Assembly (NCBI GenBank): GCA_039000515.1
Contig: JBCFYV010000001.1
Coordinates: 50,947,894-51,011,893 of the forward strand
Length of the DNA stretch: 64,000 nucleotides
Origin: Timema cristinae
Lineage: Eukaryota > Arthropoda > Insecta > Phasmatodea > Timematidae
Direction: 5' to 3'
Shown here: piece after piece, positions 1-10,825 of the stretch
Numbering within the stretch: the first letter of the stretch is position 1
How the letters are laid out: the number at the start of each line of letters is the position of its first letter
Translations under genes and position numbers: made by a program
Notes under the pieces: generated by a model
Databases searched by the model: none
What the model was told of the DNA's origin: nothing
What the model saw: only the letters and a program-made list of their open reading frames with translations

Positions 1-1742
1 GCAGAGATAGTGAAAGATTTTATCACGGTGATATAAACTTTGATGGAAAACTACGAATCTAAGGTGAAGAGTGATATTCTCCAAAAAGTGCAGAATTTGC
101 AGATAATCCACAGGACAGTTGTTCGCCGAGTGCTGGAACTATCTAAAAACTTAGACTAGCAATTACTTGAACAATTAAATGACTGTGTTTTTCCTTAGCA
201 CTGGACGGATCAACCGATTTTACAGATACGACGCAATTAATATTTTGGATATGGTTTGTGCTTCCCGATCTTACAATTCGTGAAGAAAACCTTAAAATTT
301 GTGGATTCCGAGGCCATACTTGCTATTTGATATACTAAAAACTTTTTTGAAGTATCAAAAAAATGTGTTCTGGATCTGAAAAACTAGCTTCTATTATCTA
401 GCTTATATTATTATTGCACCTGCAATGATTGAAAGTAAGTCAGGATTTGTTTCTCGTTTGAAGCAGCATTTGAGTGAGAATGGTGTTTAAAACAAATTGT
501 CCTCCTTCCATTGTATTCTGTATCAGGAGAATTTGTGTGCTCAGATGCTTGAAACCGACACGTTGAAAACGATGATGGATATGGTTGTGAAAATTGTAAA
601 TTACATCCAAAGTGTAAGTTCCCTCATCAATCGACAGTTTGTTGAGACATTGAAAGAATGTGGTGACTGTGATTTCGAAGATTTCACTGACTATGCAAAT
701 GTGAGATGGTTGAACATAAGAAAGGTTCTGAAATGTTTTACCTATTTGCTTCCTCAAATTCTGGATTTTCTTATTGAGAAACTTTAGATAGAAACATTTT
801 CTGAGATTGAGAATTCTTCTTGGCAGTGTGATTTACATTTTCTGTGTGACATCATGGCTCACTTGAATTAATCAAACGTGAAGCTGCAGGGAAAGGTTAA
901 AATATTCAAGCATTCAAGTCAAAACTGTATTTCATTCTTATATAAATTCGGAGGGGCAATTTGACCCATTTTGAGAACCTAACTATATTTTTAAAAAAAA
1001 TTAGGAGTGTGTTTTACTTGACGTGAAGCGGGAATTCTACTTAAACTATATTAAAACCTGACCCAGAAATTTGAGTCGCGTTTCTCTGATTTCAATGCCT
1101 TCAAATTAGTATTAGAATTATTGCGTGATCTATTCCACTTTGATATTACAAATACAAGCAAAGCTATCTTCACCCTTATTTCTTTGTACAAGCGTGGATT
1201 TGAAGATGATTTGCTTTCTCTTCACAGTCTGGAACACTTGAAAATTTATCTGAATTCTTCAGTCACGGATATGTGGAAATCTATTCTAACTGACAACAAT
1301 CCCCCAACTTTGAAATCGGGCATTTCAAAATTATTTTCCATGTTTGGATCATCGTGGTTGTATGAATCGACGTTCTCTACGATGAGAGTCATCAAGTATA
1401 AACACAGATCTCAAATTGTTTATATCAATCTGGAGGCGGAATTAAGATATGCATTGAGTTCAGACATTACACCAATTTTCCTGCAACTTGCCAAATAAAA
1501 GAACTGCCAAATTTCACATTAAATTGTTTTACATTTTCTATTTGGACGGTTTTAATTGTGTTCAAACCAATTGTAACTGAATAGTTAAAGTTTACGTATT
1601 TTGAATGCTCCTATTCAAACAGTGTGTTGATTTAAATACTCGTTTGAGCACCCTAATCTCTCAATTTTTACATGATGTGGCGAATTTCACTTCTCATTCG
1701 CCACAGTTGTGTCTATTTTGAAAAAGATGTTTCTCAACCCTG
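1..1742 (+). pseudogene. hAT transposase relic, 3' part (left-arm copy)
   Basis: Broken reading frames on the plus strand encode hAT transposase segments of the GTF2IRD2/ZBED5-like (Charlie) type. These are a SLALDGSTDFTDT block around 195-230 (the DDE-fold beta strand with the first catalytic Asp), a FHCILYQENLCA block at 503-540, a VRWLNIRKVLKCF block near 701-740, and the C-terminal dimerisation region at 1121-1498 (FGSSWLYESTFSTMR...LRYALS). Stops and frameshifts interrupt it, for example a TAA near 488. The element end lies at 1742, followed by TGCTATAG, the mirror of the right-arm target duplication. It is a dead copy cut by the window edge. Confidence 0.85.
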
Positions 1743-2670
1743 TGCTATAGAGTAGAGGCAACAACAAACTTAGAACTATTATTGTTAGAGCACACAACCA
1801 ATAGATAGCAATTCAAACAACGAACAAAAATTGATTTACAAATAGTGAACTCTAAACTCATCACACACACAAATTACGACCTAAGAGTAAATTATATTTA
1901 AGAAAGCATATGGTAAAATTAGTTTAATCATTGACAACTAAATGATTACAGGACTGTTTTTATCTTATCGTATGTACAAACTATTACAATTATGATTAAT
2001 ATTAAAGAAATTCATCTCGAGGTTTTAAGGGGATATGTACATTTAATGTACTCCTAACTAAATATGGATATTGATTGGAGCATTCCATTAAACCTGATTG
2101 GCTCAGTTAAACTTATTACATTTTCGTAATAGGTAATATTTTCATAATTTTATAAAGCTACGCCATTCCAGGGATTAAATTGCTATGGTTTTTAATTGTT
2201 TTAATGTAAGACCTTGAAATTATAATTAAAAATTTCAGGACGATTTAAAAAAAATCATAATCGTTCAATATACTGGATCTTTCTAGTAATTGGTTAGTAG
2301 ATAACAAACAAATTTCATTTGGCATTGAACATTGTTTTGTTTTATCACTAAGTATTTTAAAGAGTGACGACATACTTGAAAATTATCAGTTTAACATATT
2401 GATTAAAGTGACATAAGTTGCCAGGTAGTACAAAAAGTTGGCCAACAACCATTGTACTATCAATCCCTAGTGTTAGCATCTAACAGATTTTCAAATGTTG
2501 GGTTTGTGACAAATCTAGAATGGTTTCCCTTCTTCATTAACTAGATTTCATTCTAGTTTTATCACAGAGAATTAATAGCAAAAACCAAAATTGGTCTACT
2601 TTCCAATAGTGGATACTTTTATGGGTTTTAAAACACAAATTATGTAACCAACGCTTGACGAAAAATGTTT

Positions 2671-3845
2671 AAATAGTGTATATAGTCGAAACAATAACAA
2701 GGTTCTCTACACAGTATAAATAGTGTCTATAGTCGAAACAATAACAAGGTTCTCTACACAGTATAAATAGTTTCTATAGTCGAAATTATAACAAGGTTAT
2801 CTACACAGTATAAATAGTGTCTATAGTCGAAACAATAACACGGCTCTCTACACAGTATAAATAGTGTATATAGTCGAAACAATAACAAGGTTCTCTACAC
2901 AGTATAAATAGTGTCTATAGTCGAAACAATAACAAGGTTCTCTACACAGTATAAATAGTGTATATAGTCGAAACAATAACAAGGTTCTTTACACAGTATA
3001 AATAGTGTATATATTCGAAACAATAACAAGGTTCTCTACATAGTATAAATAGTGTCTATAGTCGAAACAATAACAAGGTTCTCTACACAGTATAAATAGT
3101 GTCTATAGTCGAAACAATAACAAGGTTTTTACACAGTATAAATAGTGTCTATAGTCTAAACAATAATAAGGTTCTCTACAAAGTATAAATAGTGTCTATA
3201 GTCGAAACAATAACAAGGTTCTTTACACAGTATAAATAGTGTCTATAGTCGAAACAATAACAAGGTTCTCTACACAGTATAAATAGTGTCTATAGTCGAA
3301 ACAATAACACGGCTCTCTACACAGTATAAATAGTGTATATAGTCGAAACAATAACAAGGTTCTTTACACAGTATAAATAGTTTCTATAGTCGAAACAATA
3401 ACAAGGTTTTCTACACAGTATAAATAGTGTATATAGTCGAAACAATAACAAGGTTCTTTACACAGTATAAATAGTTTCTATAGTCGAAACAATAACAAGG
3501 TTCTCTACACAGTATAAATAGTGTATATAGTCGAAACAATAACAAGGTTCTCTACACAGTATAAATAGTGTATATAGTCGAAACCATAACAAGGTTCTCT
3601 ACATAGTATAAATAGTGTCTATAGTCGAAACAACAACAAGGTTCTTTACACAGTATAAATAGTGTATATAGTCGAAACAATAACAAGGTTATCTACACAT
3701 TATAAATAGTGTCTATAGTCGAAACAATAACAAGGTTCTTTACACAGTATAAATAGTGTCTATAGTCGAAAAAATAACAAGGTTCTTTACACAGTATAAA
3801 TAGTGTATATAGTCGAAACAATAACAAGGTTCTTTACACAGTAAA
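2671..3845 (+). repeat. 47-bp minisatellite, about 25 copies (left arm)
   Basis: Tandem unit of 47 bp built on ATAAATAGTG / TCTATAGTCG / AAACAATAAC / AAGGTTCTCT / ACACAGT. Copies differ by single substitutions (GTGTC or GTGTA, TTCTCT or TTCTTT) and occasional indels. It lies upstream of cathepsin exon 2, in the gene's first intron. No coding potential. Confidence 0.95.
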
Positions 3846-5092
3846 TATTCACGACACTCCTTAAAGACACAATGTTGCCAGATTTCTTTCACTAACAATA
3901 CTCGGTCATAATGAAGGGCAATTAATTTGATTTTATCTCTGTATATTATATAAAATATCCAATGTATAATTTAGGTAATTTGTCATTTTGTAGGGGCTTT
4001 GACACTAAACTCCCCCTTATACTGCTATGGTGTGTTTAGTTTCAATAAAATCTTGAATAAAGACCGTTCCGATCTGATACAATTTCGATGACTCGTATCA
4101 TTCAATGACAGTAAAGAAAATGGCCACCTCTTTCTATACGTATTTCATTTTCATACATCCTACCGAATTTCCTGAAATGATTTTGTTTGTATTGGTTCAA
4201 TAAGGTAAATCATTAAATATATTGATTGTGCTTTCAATGCCAAAATATTTAGGCACCATAAGAATAAGGAATCAAGGAGTCGGTAGGGATAATTTATTTT
4301 GGTGTCAAATTACAAGTATGAATCTTTTTGAATGAACCCAAATTTTGTACATTAGCTTAGTGGGAAATAGCATAATAAGGTTACGTTTTTTATATATCTT
4401 TGTTTAAAACTAATGATTATTTATAGCTACTCATACATTTTTATAACGTACCCAAACAAATCTAAACACCATTTATATAAATACATAAATTTCTATCTTT
4501 GTTTTAAAAGGTTGGTCTTCTTTTGAATGCCTTGTGTTATAAAAATGATATATGAAAAATAAAAAAATACTGGTCAACTTATCTCAAAAAGTTTATCATG
4601 TTATTAACCTTTTTTTATTGTATTTTATTTTCTACTATATTTTTGTATTCACTGAAACATTTTCTTTTGGATATTTTATTTTGTGAAGGTGAAATCATCA
4701 TAAGCTCCTTAACTTATACTTCATTCAATGGATGTATTCCTTCTTTCCCATAATAACTTGATTTTATGGATTACTGAAACAAATTTATTTTCTATTTTAA
4801 ACACAGCGTTGGCGCTATTGTATTCACATACATTCCTTGTGTCACTGTTATTTGATTAGAGTTGAAGCCAATTTATTTACTATAATCAACTTCTCTCTTT
4901 TTTTTCTCTCTGGACTGTACACCATTAAATGTTACGCCATGCGATTTCTTTGTTTCCAAAACAATTTCTAAGATAGTAGACCATAGTTGTCAAATTAATC
5001 ATTCAGCGATAGCTTTTTAAACTAAATAATTATAAAGACCTAGACACAAATATGCTGTCAGATGATATTATTATAAATATAATTAATTCCAG

Positions 5093-5245
5093 ACTAAACA
5101 CCAGAAGCAGTACAACAATGCCGAAGAAGAAAGCTCTCGTTTCCAGATCTTCCAAGAAAACCGGAACATGATCATAGAACATAACAAGTTGTACGAGCAA
5201 GGACTGGTCAGCTTCAAGATGGCAGTCAATAAGTTCGCTGACAAG
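5093..5245 (+). CDS. Cathepsin L-like gene, exon 2: I29 inhibitor propeptide (left copy)
   Basis: 51 codons between an acceptor (TTCCAG) and a donor (GTACG), phase 0 at both ends. The translation begins TKHQKQYNNAEEESSRFQIF and continues with QENRNMIIEHNKLYEQGLVS and FKMAVNKFADK. This is the ERFNIN/GNFD-type propeptide of papain-family proteases (C1A, I29 domain), which in active relatives blocks the active site until acid cleavage in the lysosome or gut lumen. The signal-peptide exon of this copy would lie left of the window; its counterpart for the right copy is at 21627-21731. Confidence 0.9.
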
Positions 5246-5587
5246 GTACGTCTATTATATAGCCAGAATAGAGGGAACTTGATAATTAAAATATATTTAA
5301 ATTAGCAAGGGAATAATAGTTTGACTAAATATGTGTAACAAAGACGTTTACAAACACATATAAAGAGTCTTATTTTGAATCTCATTTAGTTCCATTAGTT
5401 TTATATATAATAAAAGAATTAAAAAAACTCCATGGCATCAGGCTGTGATTGAGCTACACTGACCGAGCGACCTCGTCTGAACATTTTAATATAATTAATT
5501 TATAAACATCCGTTTAGTATATTTCTTAATTTTTTTTGCATTAAAACGGCTTATACTTGTTGTACAGTAAACTTGTCATTGTTTCAG

Positions 5588-5791
5588 ACTCGTGAAGAAC
5601 GGATGAAGAACAAGCCAACCATCCGCCACTCGAATGTCACCCGTAGTTCCAAAGTCGCCCGCAGTCCCAAAGTCGCCTCCAGCAGCACAACGATACCACC
5701 ACGCTCAGTATACCTGAACTGGGTAGAAGAAGGCTTCGTCACAGAAGTCAAGGACCAGGGAGATTGTGGGGCTTGGTGGGCTTTCAGTGCA
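5588..5791 (+). CDS. Cathepsin L-like gene, exon 3: linker and active-site region with Cys replaced by Trp (left copy)
   Basis: 68 codons, acceptor GTTTCAG, donor GTGAGT, phase 0 at both ends. It encodes the end of the propeptide, an unusually basic Ser-rich linker with a repeated (S/P)KVA motif and an NVT glycosylation sequon, then the mature N-terminus (PPRSVYLNWVEEGFVTEVKD) and the active-site loop QGDCGAWWAFSA. The family consensus is QGxCGSCWAFS. The oxyanion-hole Gln and the disulphide Cys are present, but the catalytic Cys codon is TGG (Trp). The product cannot be a normal cysteine protease, so it is either a pseudo-enzyme or a decaying gene. The exon is otherwise open with good splice sites. 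Confidence 0.9.
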
Positions 5792-6020
5792 GTGAGTAAA
5801 GCTATAATCCCTTCAGGATGACTCATTTTAAAAGTTATTTGAAAAAGTTACGAATTTAACCGCTCCGCAAACATAATTCATCTCTTTGGGAAGATATATT
5901 GGTTTAATGAACGTATCAACTTTATTAAACATATTTGCGAAGTATATGAATAAGGGACTATTGTTTTAGTAGCTTTCAAACTGTCGGAAAATGTCAAGTT
6001 ATAAAGTGAATGTTTGACAG

Positions 6021-6209
6021 GTTGCAGCAGTGGAATCGCAGGTGCGCTTGTCCTATCCAAAACTGATCTCCCTGAGTGAGCAAAACGTCATCGACTGTTC
6101 CTCCAAGTACGGTCTCAAGGGTTGCGACAGTGGAACCCTACATCATACTTTTAACTACATCCTCAGCCAGGGAATCAACCCTGAGGCCCATTATCCATAC
6201 ACTGGAAAG
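6021..6209 (+). CDS. Cathepsin L-like gene, exon 4 (left copy)
   Basis: 63 codons, phase 0 at both ends (acceptor TTTGACAG, donor GTAAGT). The translation VAAVESQVRL...LISLSEQNVIDCSSKYG..GCDSG..HHTFNYILSQGI.PEAHYPYTGK follows the cathepsin L core (helix after the active Cys, SLSEQNLVDCS, GCxGG, YPYTG). The usual CNGG is CDSG here, a second departure from the family at a conserved turn. It joins in frame to exon 3 before and exon 5 after, across a 2.2-kb intron containing a fold-back element. Confidence 0.9.
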
Positions 6210-6389
6210 GTAAGTTTCAAATTGAATATTTCTTGTAATTTATCTTTGAATTTGTAGTTATTATATATATTCCCTTGGGGCTCAAGTTAAACAGAAATCA
6301 AATGAATAATATATTCAATAGCAAATTATATCCAGGATAATAACCATTGTTCACGTGGTTTAAGAAGTCAGTCTCACATTAGATTTTTT

Positions 6390-7985
6390 TAAAACTACAC
6401 ACGTCGTTTGGTCTACGTTAGTCCAGGTGGTAGCTGATATGATACTGCACTTTGTTAAACAAGCAATCCACTTTGCAGGAAAGGAAAATAGATCCAAGGG
6501 GTCAATTTTAGAAAGGGATCAAAAAAAGATTCTCTTAGGATTCAAAATGGCGGTCATTTTGAAAAAATACCTTTTAATTTAAAAAAAATGTGTTGGTTGT
6601 ATTTTCGGGTAAAGTATATGTTCCAACTTATTTTTAGCACTGAAAAAGTTGGTGAACTTTAAAAATGTCCCATTAAAGATTACCCCTATTATATTATTTT
6701 TTTCAAAATCATGTATGATTTTCAAATTTAAAATTTAAGTTGGTTTATTATCATGTGACACATCATTCCATAATAATCATCACAAATTTCCGTTGATAAG
6801 ACTCATACGGTTCATGGTGATGAAACTCTTTGACTATAAAATTATTCGCTAAACTCTGAAACAAATCAGGGTGCTTCAGGCCCAGCAATTATCTAATGTC
6901 GCAGTGCAATTGGATTTTGCAAAGGGCTAATTGCTCCACCGCTTCCCTTTAGTTCAGCATTGTGCTAATCAGGAGCTTGGTAAAGTGCTAAAACAGAGAA
7001 GGACTTGTGTGTTTTTCTTATAACAAAGTTACTAAGATTGAGTTGTTGGTAAATTAAAGGGCCAGCAGTTTTTCAAGATCCTTCATGTGGACGCTTAACC
7101 AACGAGCATAATGGAAATAACCAAAATGGAAGAACCATTGTGTTATTTTTAGGTATTCTTTAAACAACTGGTAGTCCTCATGCCAAAGATATCTAACAAA
7201 AGCTAGGATATGGTTTATTAGGTTGAGTACTTGAAGATAGAAGTAGAAGTTTGGGGAAATTTTAGATGGCTTTATAAACCAATCCTGTGTAGGGATGGTT
7301 TTTTCTGAGATGGGATGGCTTTCAGTTAACAGGGAATGAAGAGCATCAGCAATAAACCGAAGGCATGTTCTGACTTTGTTACATTAAAAAATCAATCATT
7401 AGCTAAAATGAACAATGATAATTCACAGCAAAACAATATGAGCTGACGACAAACCTTGTTGGTTGTTGTGGATGGCACGGGTAGTGTTTGTAAAATGTAA
7501 GAAATTAAAATGGTTCATATTATTTTTATTTTAGTTTCAGGTTTAGCAGAATACCATCGTGCTCAGAGGTGCCAAACTAGTATGGAATGCTGTTTCACAT
7601 GATAATAAGCCAAACTAAAATTTAAAACTTGAAAATCGAAAGCCAAATTGAGAAATAATTAAAATTACAAATTGTTTTCAATCAGATATATTAAAAATAG
7701 TCTTCATCGTTTTCATGACTTAGAAATTAGTTGAAAGTGATGCCTTACTCAACAATTTAGCCAAACTAATCTAATCAGAATATATTTTTTTCAAAATAGC
7801 CACCATTTTAAATTTTGAATCCTAAGGATTTTTTTTTTAATTTTAATAAAATTTAACCCTGGGGTTTAATATACATACCTGCAAAGAGGCTTACTTGCAT
7901 AACAAATTGCAATATTATTTTAATATTTGATTCCTACCACTTGGACTATGTTTAAAGAGTGTCCACGCAAAATTTCATATTTAAA
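6390..7985. mobile_element. Fold-back (long-TIR) element in cathepsin intron 4, left copy
   Basis: The segment at about 6390-6772 is repeated in inverted orientation at about 7585-7985. Paired blocks include GTCCAGGTGGTAG with CTACCACTTGGAC, GGATTCAAAATGGCGGTC with the ATAGCCACCATTTT...GAATCC block, and TTTATTATCATGTGACAC with its mirror near 7597. Arms of about 390 bp have many mismatches and indels around an 800-bp loop without coding potential. The mirrored copy is at about 10826-12421. No target duplication found. Confidence 0.65.
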
Positions 7986-8106
7986 AACAAGCTGAAAAAA
8001 ATTATATAATACAGTTTATTCACTAAGGTAAGCCACAAAATTTCATTTTCCGATCTTTAATTGCTAGTTTTTATAGCCACATCAAACATCATAATCGAAA
8101 ATTTTG

Positions 8107-8282
8107 AAAATTATACCTGGATACGGGTGTCGAAACCGAGACGTTTAGCTTAGTGCACCAATGCTTTACCATTGAGTTAAGGGTGAGTCCCGGATAACTC
8201 AGTGATAGAACATTGGTGGGCTCAGTCAAAGGTCCCGGGTTCAATTCTCATGTCCAGGTGTCATTTTTCAACTAATTTAAAT
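8107..8282. mobile_element. Head-to-head pair of tRNA-like SINE heads (left arm)
   Basis: Two tRNA-like sequences diverge from a point near 8190. The plus-strand head has an A-box-like AACTCAGTGATAGAAC and a B-box GGGTTCAATTC; the minus-strand head has AACTCAATGGTAAAGC and GGTTTCGAC. Each is followed outward by a related (A/T)CCAGGT tail. Neither folds into a full cloverleaf by eye, so these are SINE-derived, not tRNA genes. Mirrored at about 10540-10710. Confidence 0.6.
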
Positions 8283-8401
8283 GAACATAGTCATAATATT
8301 TGTATGCATTATAGACTACTAATTATTCACTTTTATTTGTGCCTTGTTGTTCGTAATGTATGTGCTCAAAGAGCTTGGTAATCTAATCCTTTGTGCCATA
8401 G

Positions 8402-8567
8402 ATTGGAACGTGCAGCTTCAATACTAGTGACAATTTTGTCATACTCCAAGACTATTCAGATACATCCTATGCTGATGAAGAAGGACTTAGATCAACTGTC
8501 GATACTAAGGGCCCAGTAGCAGTCGAATTTGACGCCAGCCTAGACTCATTTATCTTTTACGAAAGTG
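8402..8567 (+). CDS. Cathepsin L-like gene, exon 5 (left copy)
   Basis: 55 codons plus one base (acceptor GCCATAG, donor GTGAGTC), ending in phase 1. It encodes IGTCSFNTSDNFVILQDYSD, then ADEEGLRSTVDTKGPVAVEF and DASLDSFIFYESG, matching the cathepsin L segment that ends at the FYxSG turn just before the exon with the catalytic His. No later exon is present before the gap at 9123, so the His and Asn exons are missing from this copy as assembled. Exons 2-5 give 237 residues. Confidence 0.9.
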
Positions 8568-9122
8568 GTGAGTCGAATTAGAACAACAACAAAACTTCAT
8601 TTTACTTTAATTTAAAAAATACTTGTTTGAACCAAAGTTACACATCTATTTTGGTATATTTTTTTGGTCTAAAATTCATTTTCGAAGAAAAATCCTACTT
8701 TGGGAGATCCAACTGGGAGGAATTTCAATAGAGTTTCATTCTGATATTGAGCAGAGCGAATACAAAAAAGATTGAACCCTAATTTGCGACCTGTGGATTA
8801 TTTCCAAACCTATGCCGTACAGACTGACAAATAGCCGCTAAGGGAAAACTTTTTTTTTTAGTTTTATTTTGTCAAGCTCAACCGATGGAAGATTTGGTAT
8901 AAAAGTAGATCTCAGTCATATCTTTCATAAATTACGAACGTTAATGTGGATGTCAACAGAATTCATTTCATTGATACACAGCAGTGAAATATGACTTAAT
9001 AAAAGCACACTCCTATTAAACTACGCTGAAGCATAGTGTTAGAGTTTGCAATAAGTAATTTTTTGCACGAAGTAAGTTGTAATATTAATATATATTTGCA
9101 TTTTTTAATTTGATATTTGCGT

Positions 9123-9222
9123 NNNNNNNNNNNNNNNNNNNNNNNNNNNNNNNNNNNNNNNNNNNNNNNNNNNNNNNNNNNNNNNNNNNNNNNNNNNNNN
9201 NNNNNNNNNNNNNNNNNNNNNN
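9123..9222. other. Assembly gap of exactly 100 N
   Basis: A run of exactly 100 N, the usual placeholder for a scaffold gap of unknown size. It sits at the palindrome centre, where the last exons of both cathepsin copies would be expected. Confidence 0.98.
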
Positions 9223-9691
9223 TATTTTTTAATTTAAATGAAATTTAATTTTTTAAAACCCTTAGGATTTTGGTTTGAAAAAAACACATTTAAGTTGTAA
9301 ATGTAATTACGTATTTGAAAGACCAAAGTCAACCAAAATATTTAAATTTAGATTATAAGTAATTCTTTTGCAAAAATAAGATAACAAAGTACAATAATGA
9401 GATCCTCAGAGTAAGGGATATTTCTCATCCAAGTCTGACAGGACGAAAATACTAATCCTAGTGAAAAGCAGTAGGCCATGCGAGCAGGAAAAATAAATCC
9501 TGCAGCCAGGGCACGAAATTTGTCTACTTATGTTAATATATCGGATGAATAAGGTTGAAAATTGTTTTTAAAGAAATTCATTGTTATGAAGATAAAGTTG
9601 GTCACTGCTGTAGATGCTGACTATTTTTATGTTGAAATTTACTTTATTAATACTGATTGTAGCAGAGAGTCGAAGGATCCTTTCTTTTAGA
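9223..9691. other. Unpaired spacer at the palindrome centre
   Basis: AT-rich sequence with no partner in the left arm before the gap. No exon with cathepsin His or Asn catalytic-site motifs could be read here on either strand. Nothing else recognised. Confidence 0.6.
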
Positions 9692-10539
9692 CCAAATATC
9701 AAATTTAAAAATGCAAATAATATAATATTACAACTTACTTCGTGCAAAAAATTACTTATTGCAAATTTCTAACACTATGCTTCAGCGTAGTTTAATAGGA
9801 GTGTGCTTTTATTAAGTCATATTTCACTGCTGTGTATCAATGAAATGAATTCTGTTGACATCCACATTAACGTTCGTAATTTATGAAAGATATGACTGAG
9901 ATCTACTTTTATACCAAATCTTCCATCGGTTGAGCTTGACAAAATAAAACTAAAAAAAAAAGTTTTCCCTTAGCGGCTATTTGTCAGTCTGTACGGCATA
10001 GGTTTGGAAATAATCCACAGGTCGCAAATTAGGGTTCAATCTTTTTTGTATTCGCTCTGCTCAATATCAGAATGAAACTCTATTGAAATTCCTCCCAGTT
10101 GGATCTCCCAAAGTAGGATTTTTCTTCGAAAATGAATTTTAGACCAAAAAAATATACCAAAATAGATGTGTAACTTTGGTTCAAACAAGTATTTTTTTAA
10201 ATTAAAGTAAAATGAAGTTTTGTTGTTGTTCTAATTCGACTCACCACTTTCGTAAAAGATAAATGAGTCTAGGCTGGCGTCAAATTCGACTGCTACTGGG
10301 CCCTTAGTATCGACAGTTGATCTAAGTCCTTCTTCATCAGCATAGGATGTATCTGAATAGTCTTGGAGTATGACAAAATTGTCACTAGTATTGAAGCTGC
10401 ACGTTCCAATCTATGGCACAAAGGATTAGATTACCAAGCTCTTTGAGCACATACATTACGAACAACAAGGCACAAATAAAAGTGAATAATTAGTAGTCTA
10501 TAATGCATACAAATATTATGACTATGTTCATTTAAATTA

Positions 10540-10710
10540 GTTGAAAAATGACACCTGGACATGAGAATTGAACCCGGGACCTTTGACTGAGCCCACAATG
10601 TTCTATCACTGAGTTATCCGGGACTCACCCTTAACTCAATGGTAAAGCATTGGTGCACTAAGCTAAACGTCTCGGTTTCGACACCCGTATCCAGGTATAA
10701 TTTTCAAAAT
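10540..10710. mobile_element. Head-to-head pair of tRNA-like SINE heads (right arm)
   Basis: Mirror copy of 8107-8282, with a 1-bp indel near 10597. Same A-box and B-box-like motifs. Confidence 0.6.
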
Positions 10711-10825
10711 TTTCGATTATGATGTTTGATGTGGCTATAAAAACTAGCAATTAAAGATCGGAAAATGAAATTTTGTGGCTTACCTTAGTGAATAAACTGT
10801 ATTATATAATTTTTTTCAGCTTGTT

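Larger units (their letters stand above)
1..9120 (+). repeat. Left arm of a giant inverted repeat (palindrome)
   Basis: The whole segment recurs in reverse complement at 9692-18810; paired coordinates sum to about 18811 throughout (1 pairs with 18810, 9070 with 9740). Differences noticed are rare and mostly 1-bp indels (near 543, 4400, 5760, 8215) plus a few substitutions (near 6190, 9045). Homology runs to within 3 bases of the N gap, so this arm is cut by the gap, and it continues left out of the window. The near identity, including equal minisatellite length, fits the same locus assembled twice or a very young or gene-converted duplication. Confidence 0.95.

Noticed and set aside
440..757. 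Open frame on the minus strand opposite the hAT relic
   Set aside because: Antisense shadow of the transposase sequence; the plus-strand translation matches hAT.
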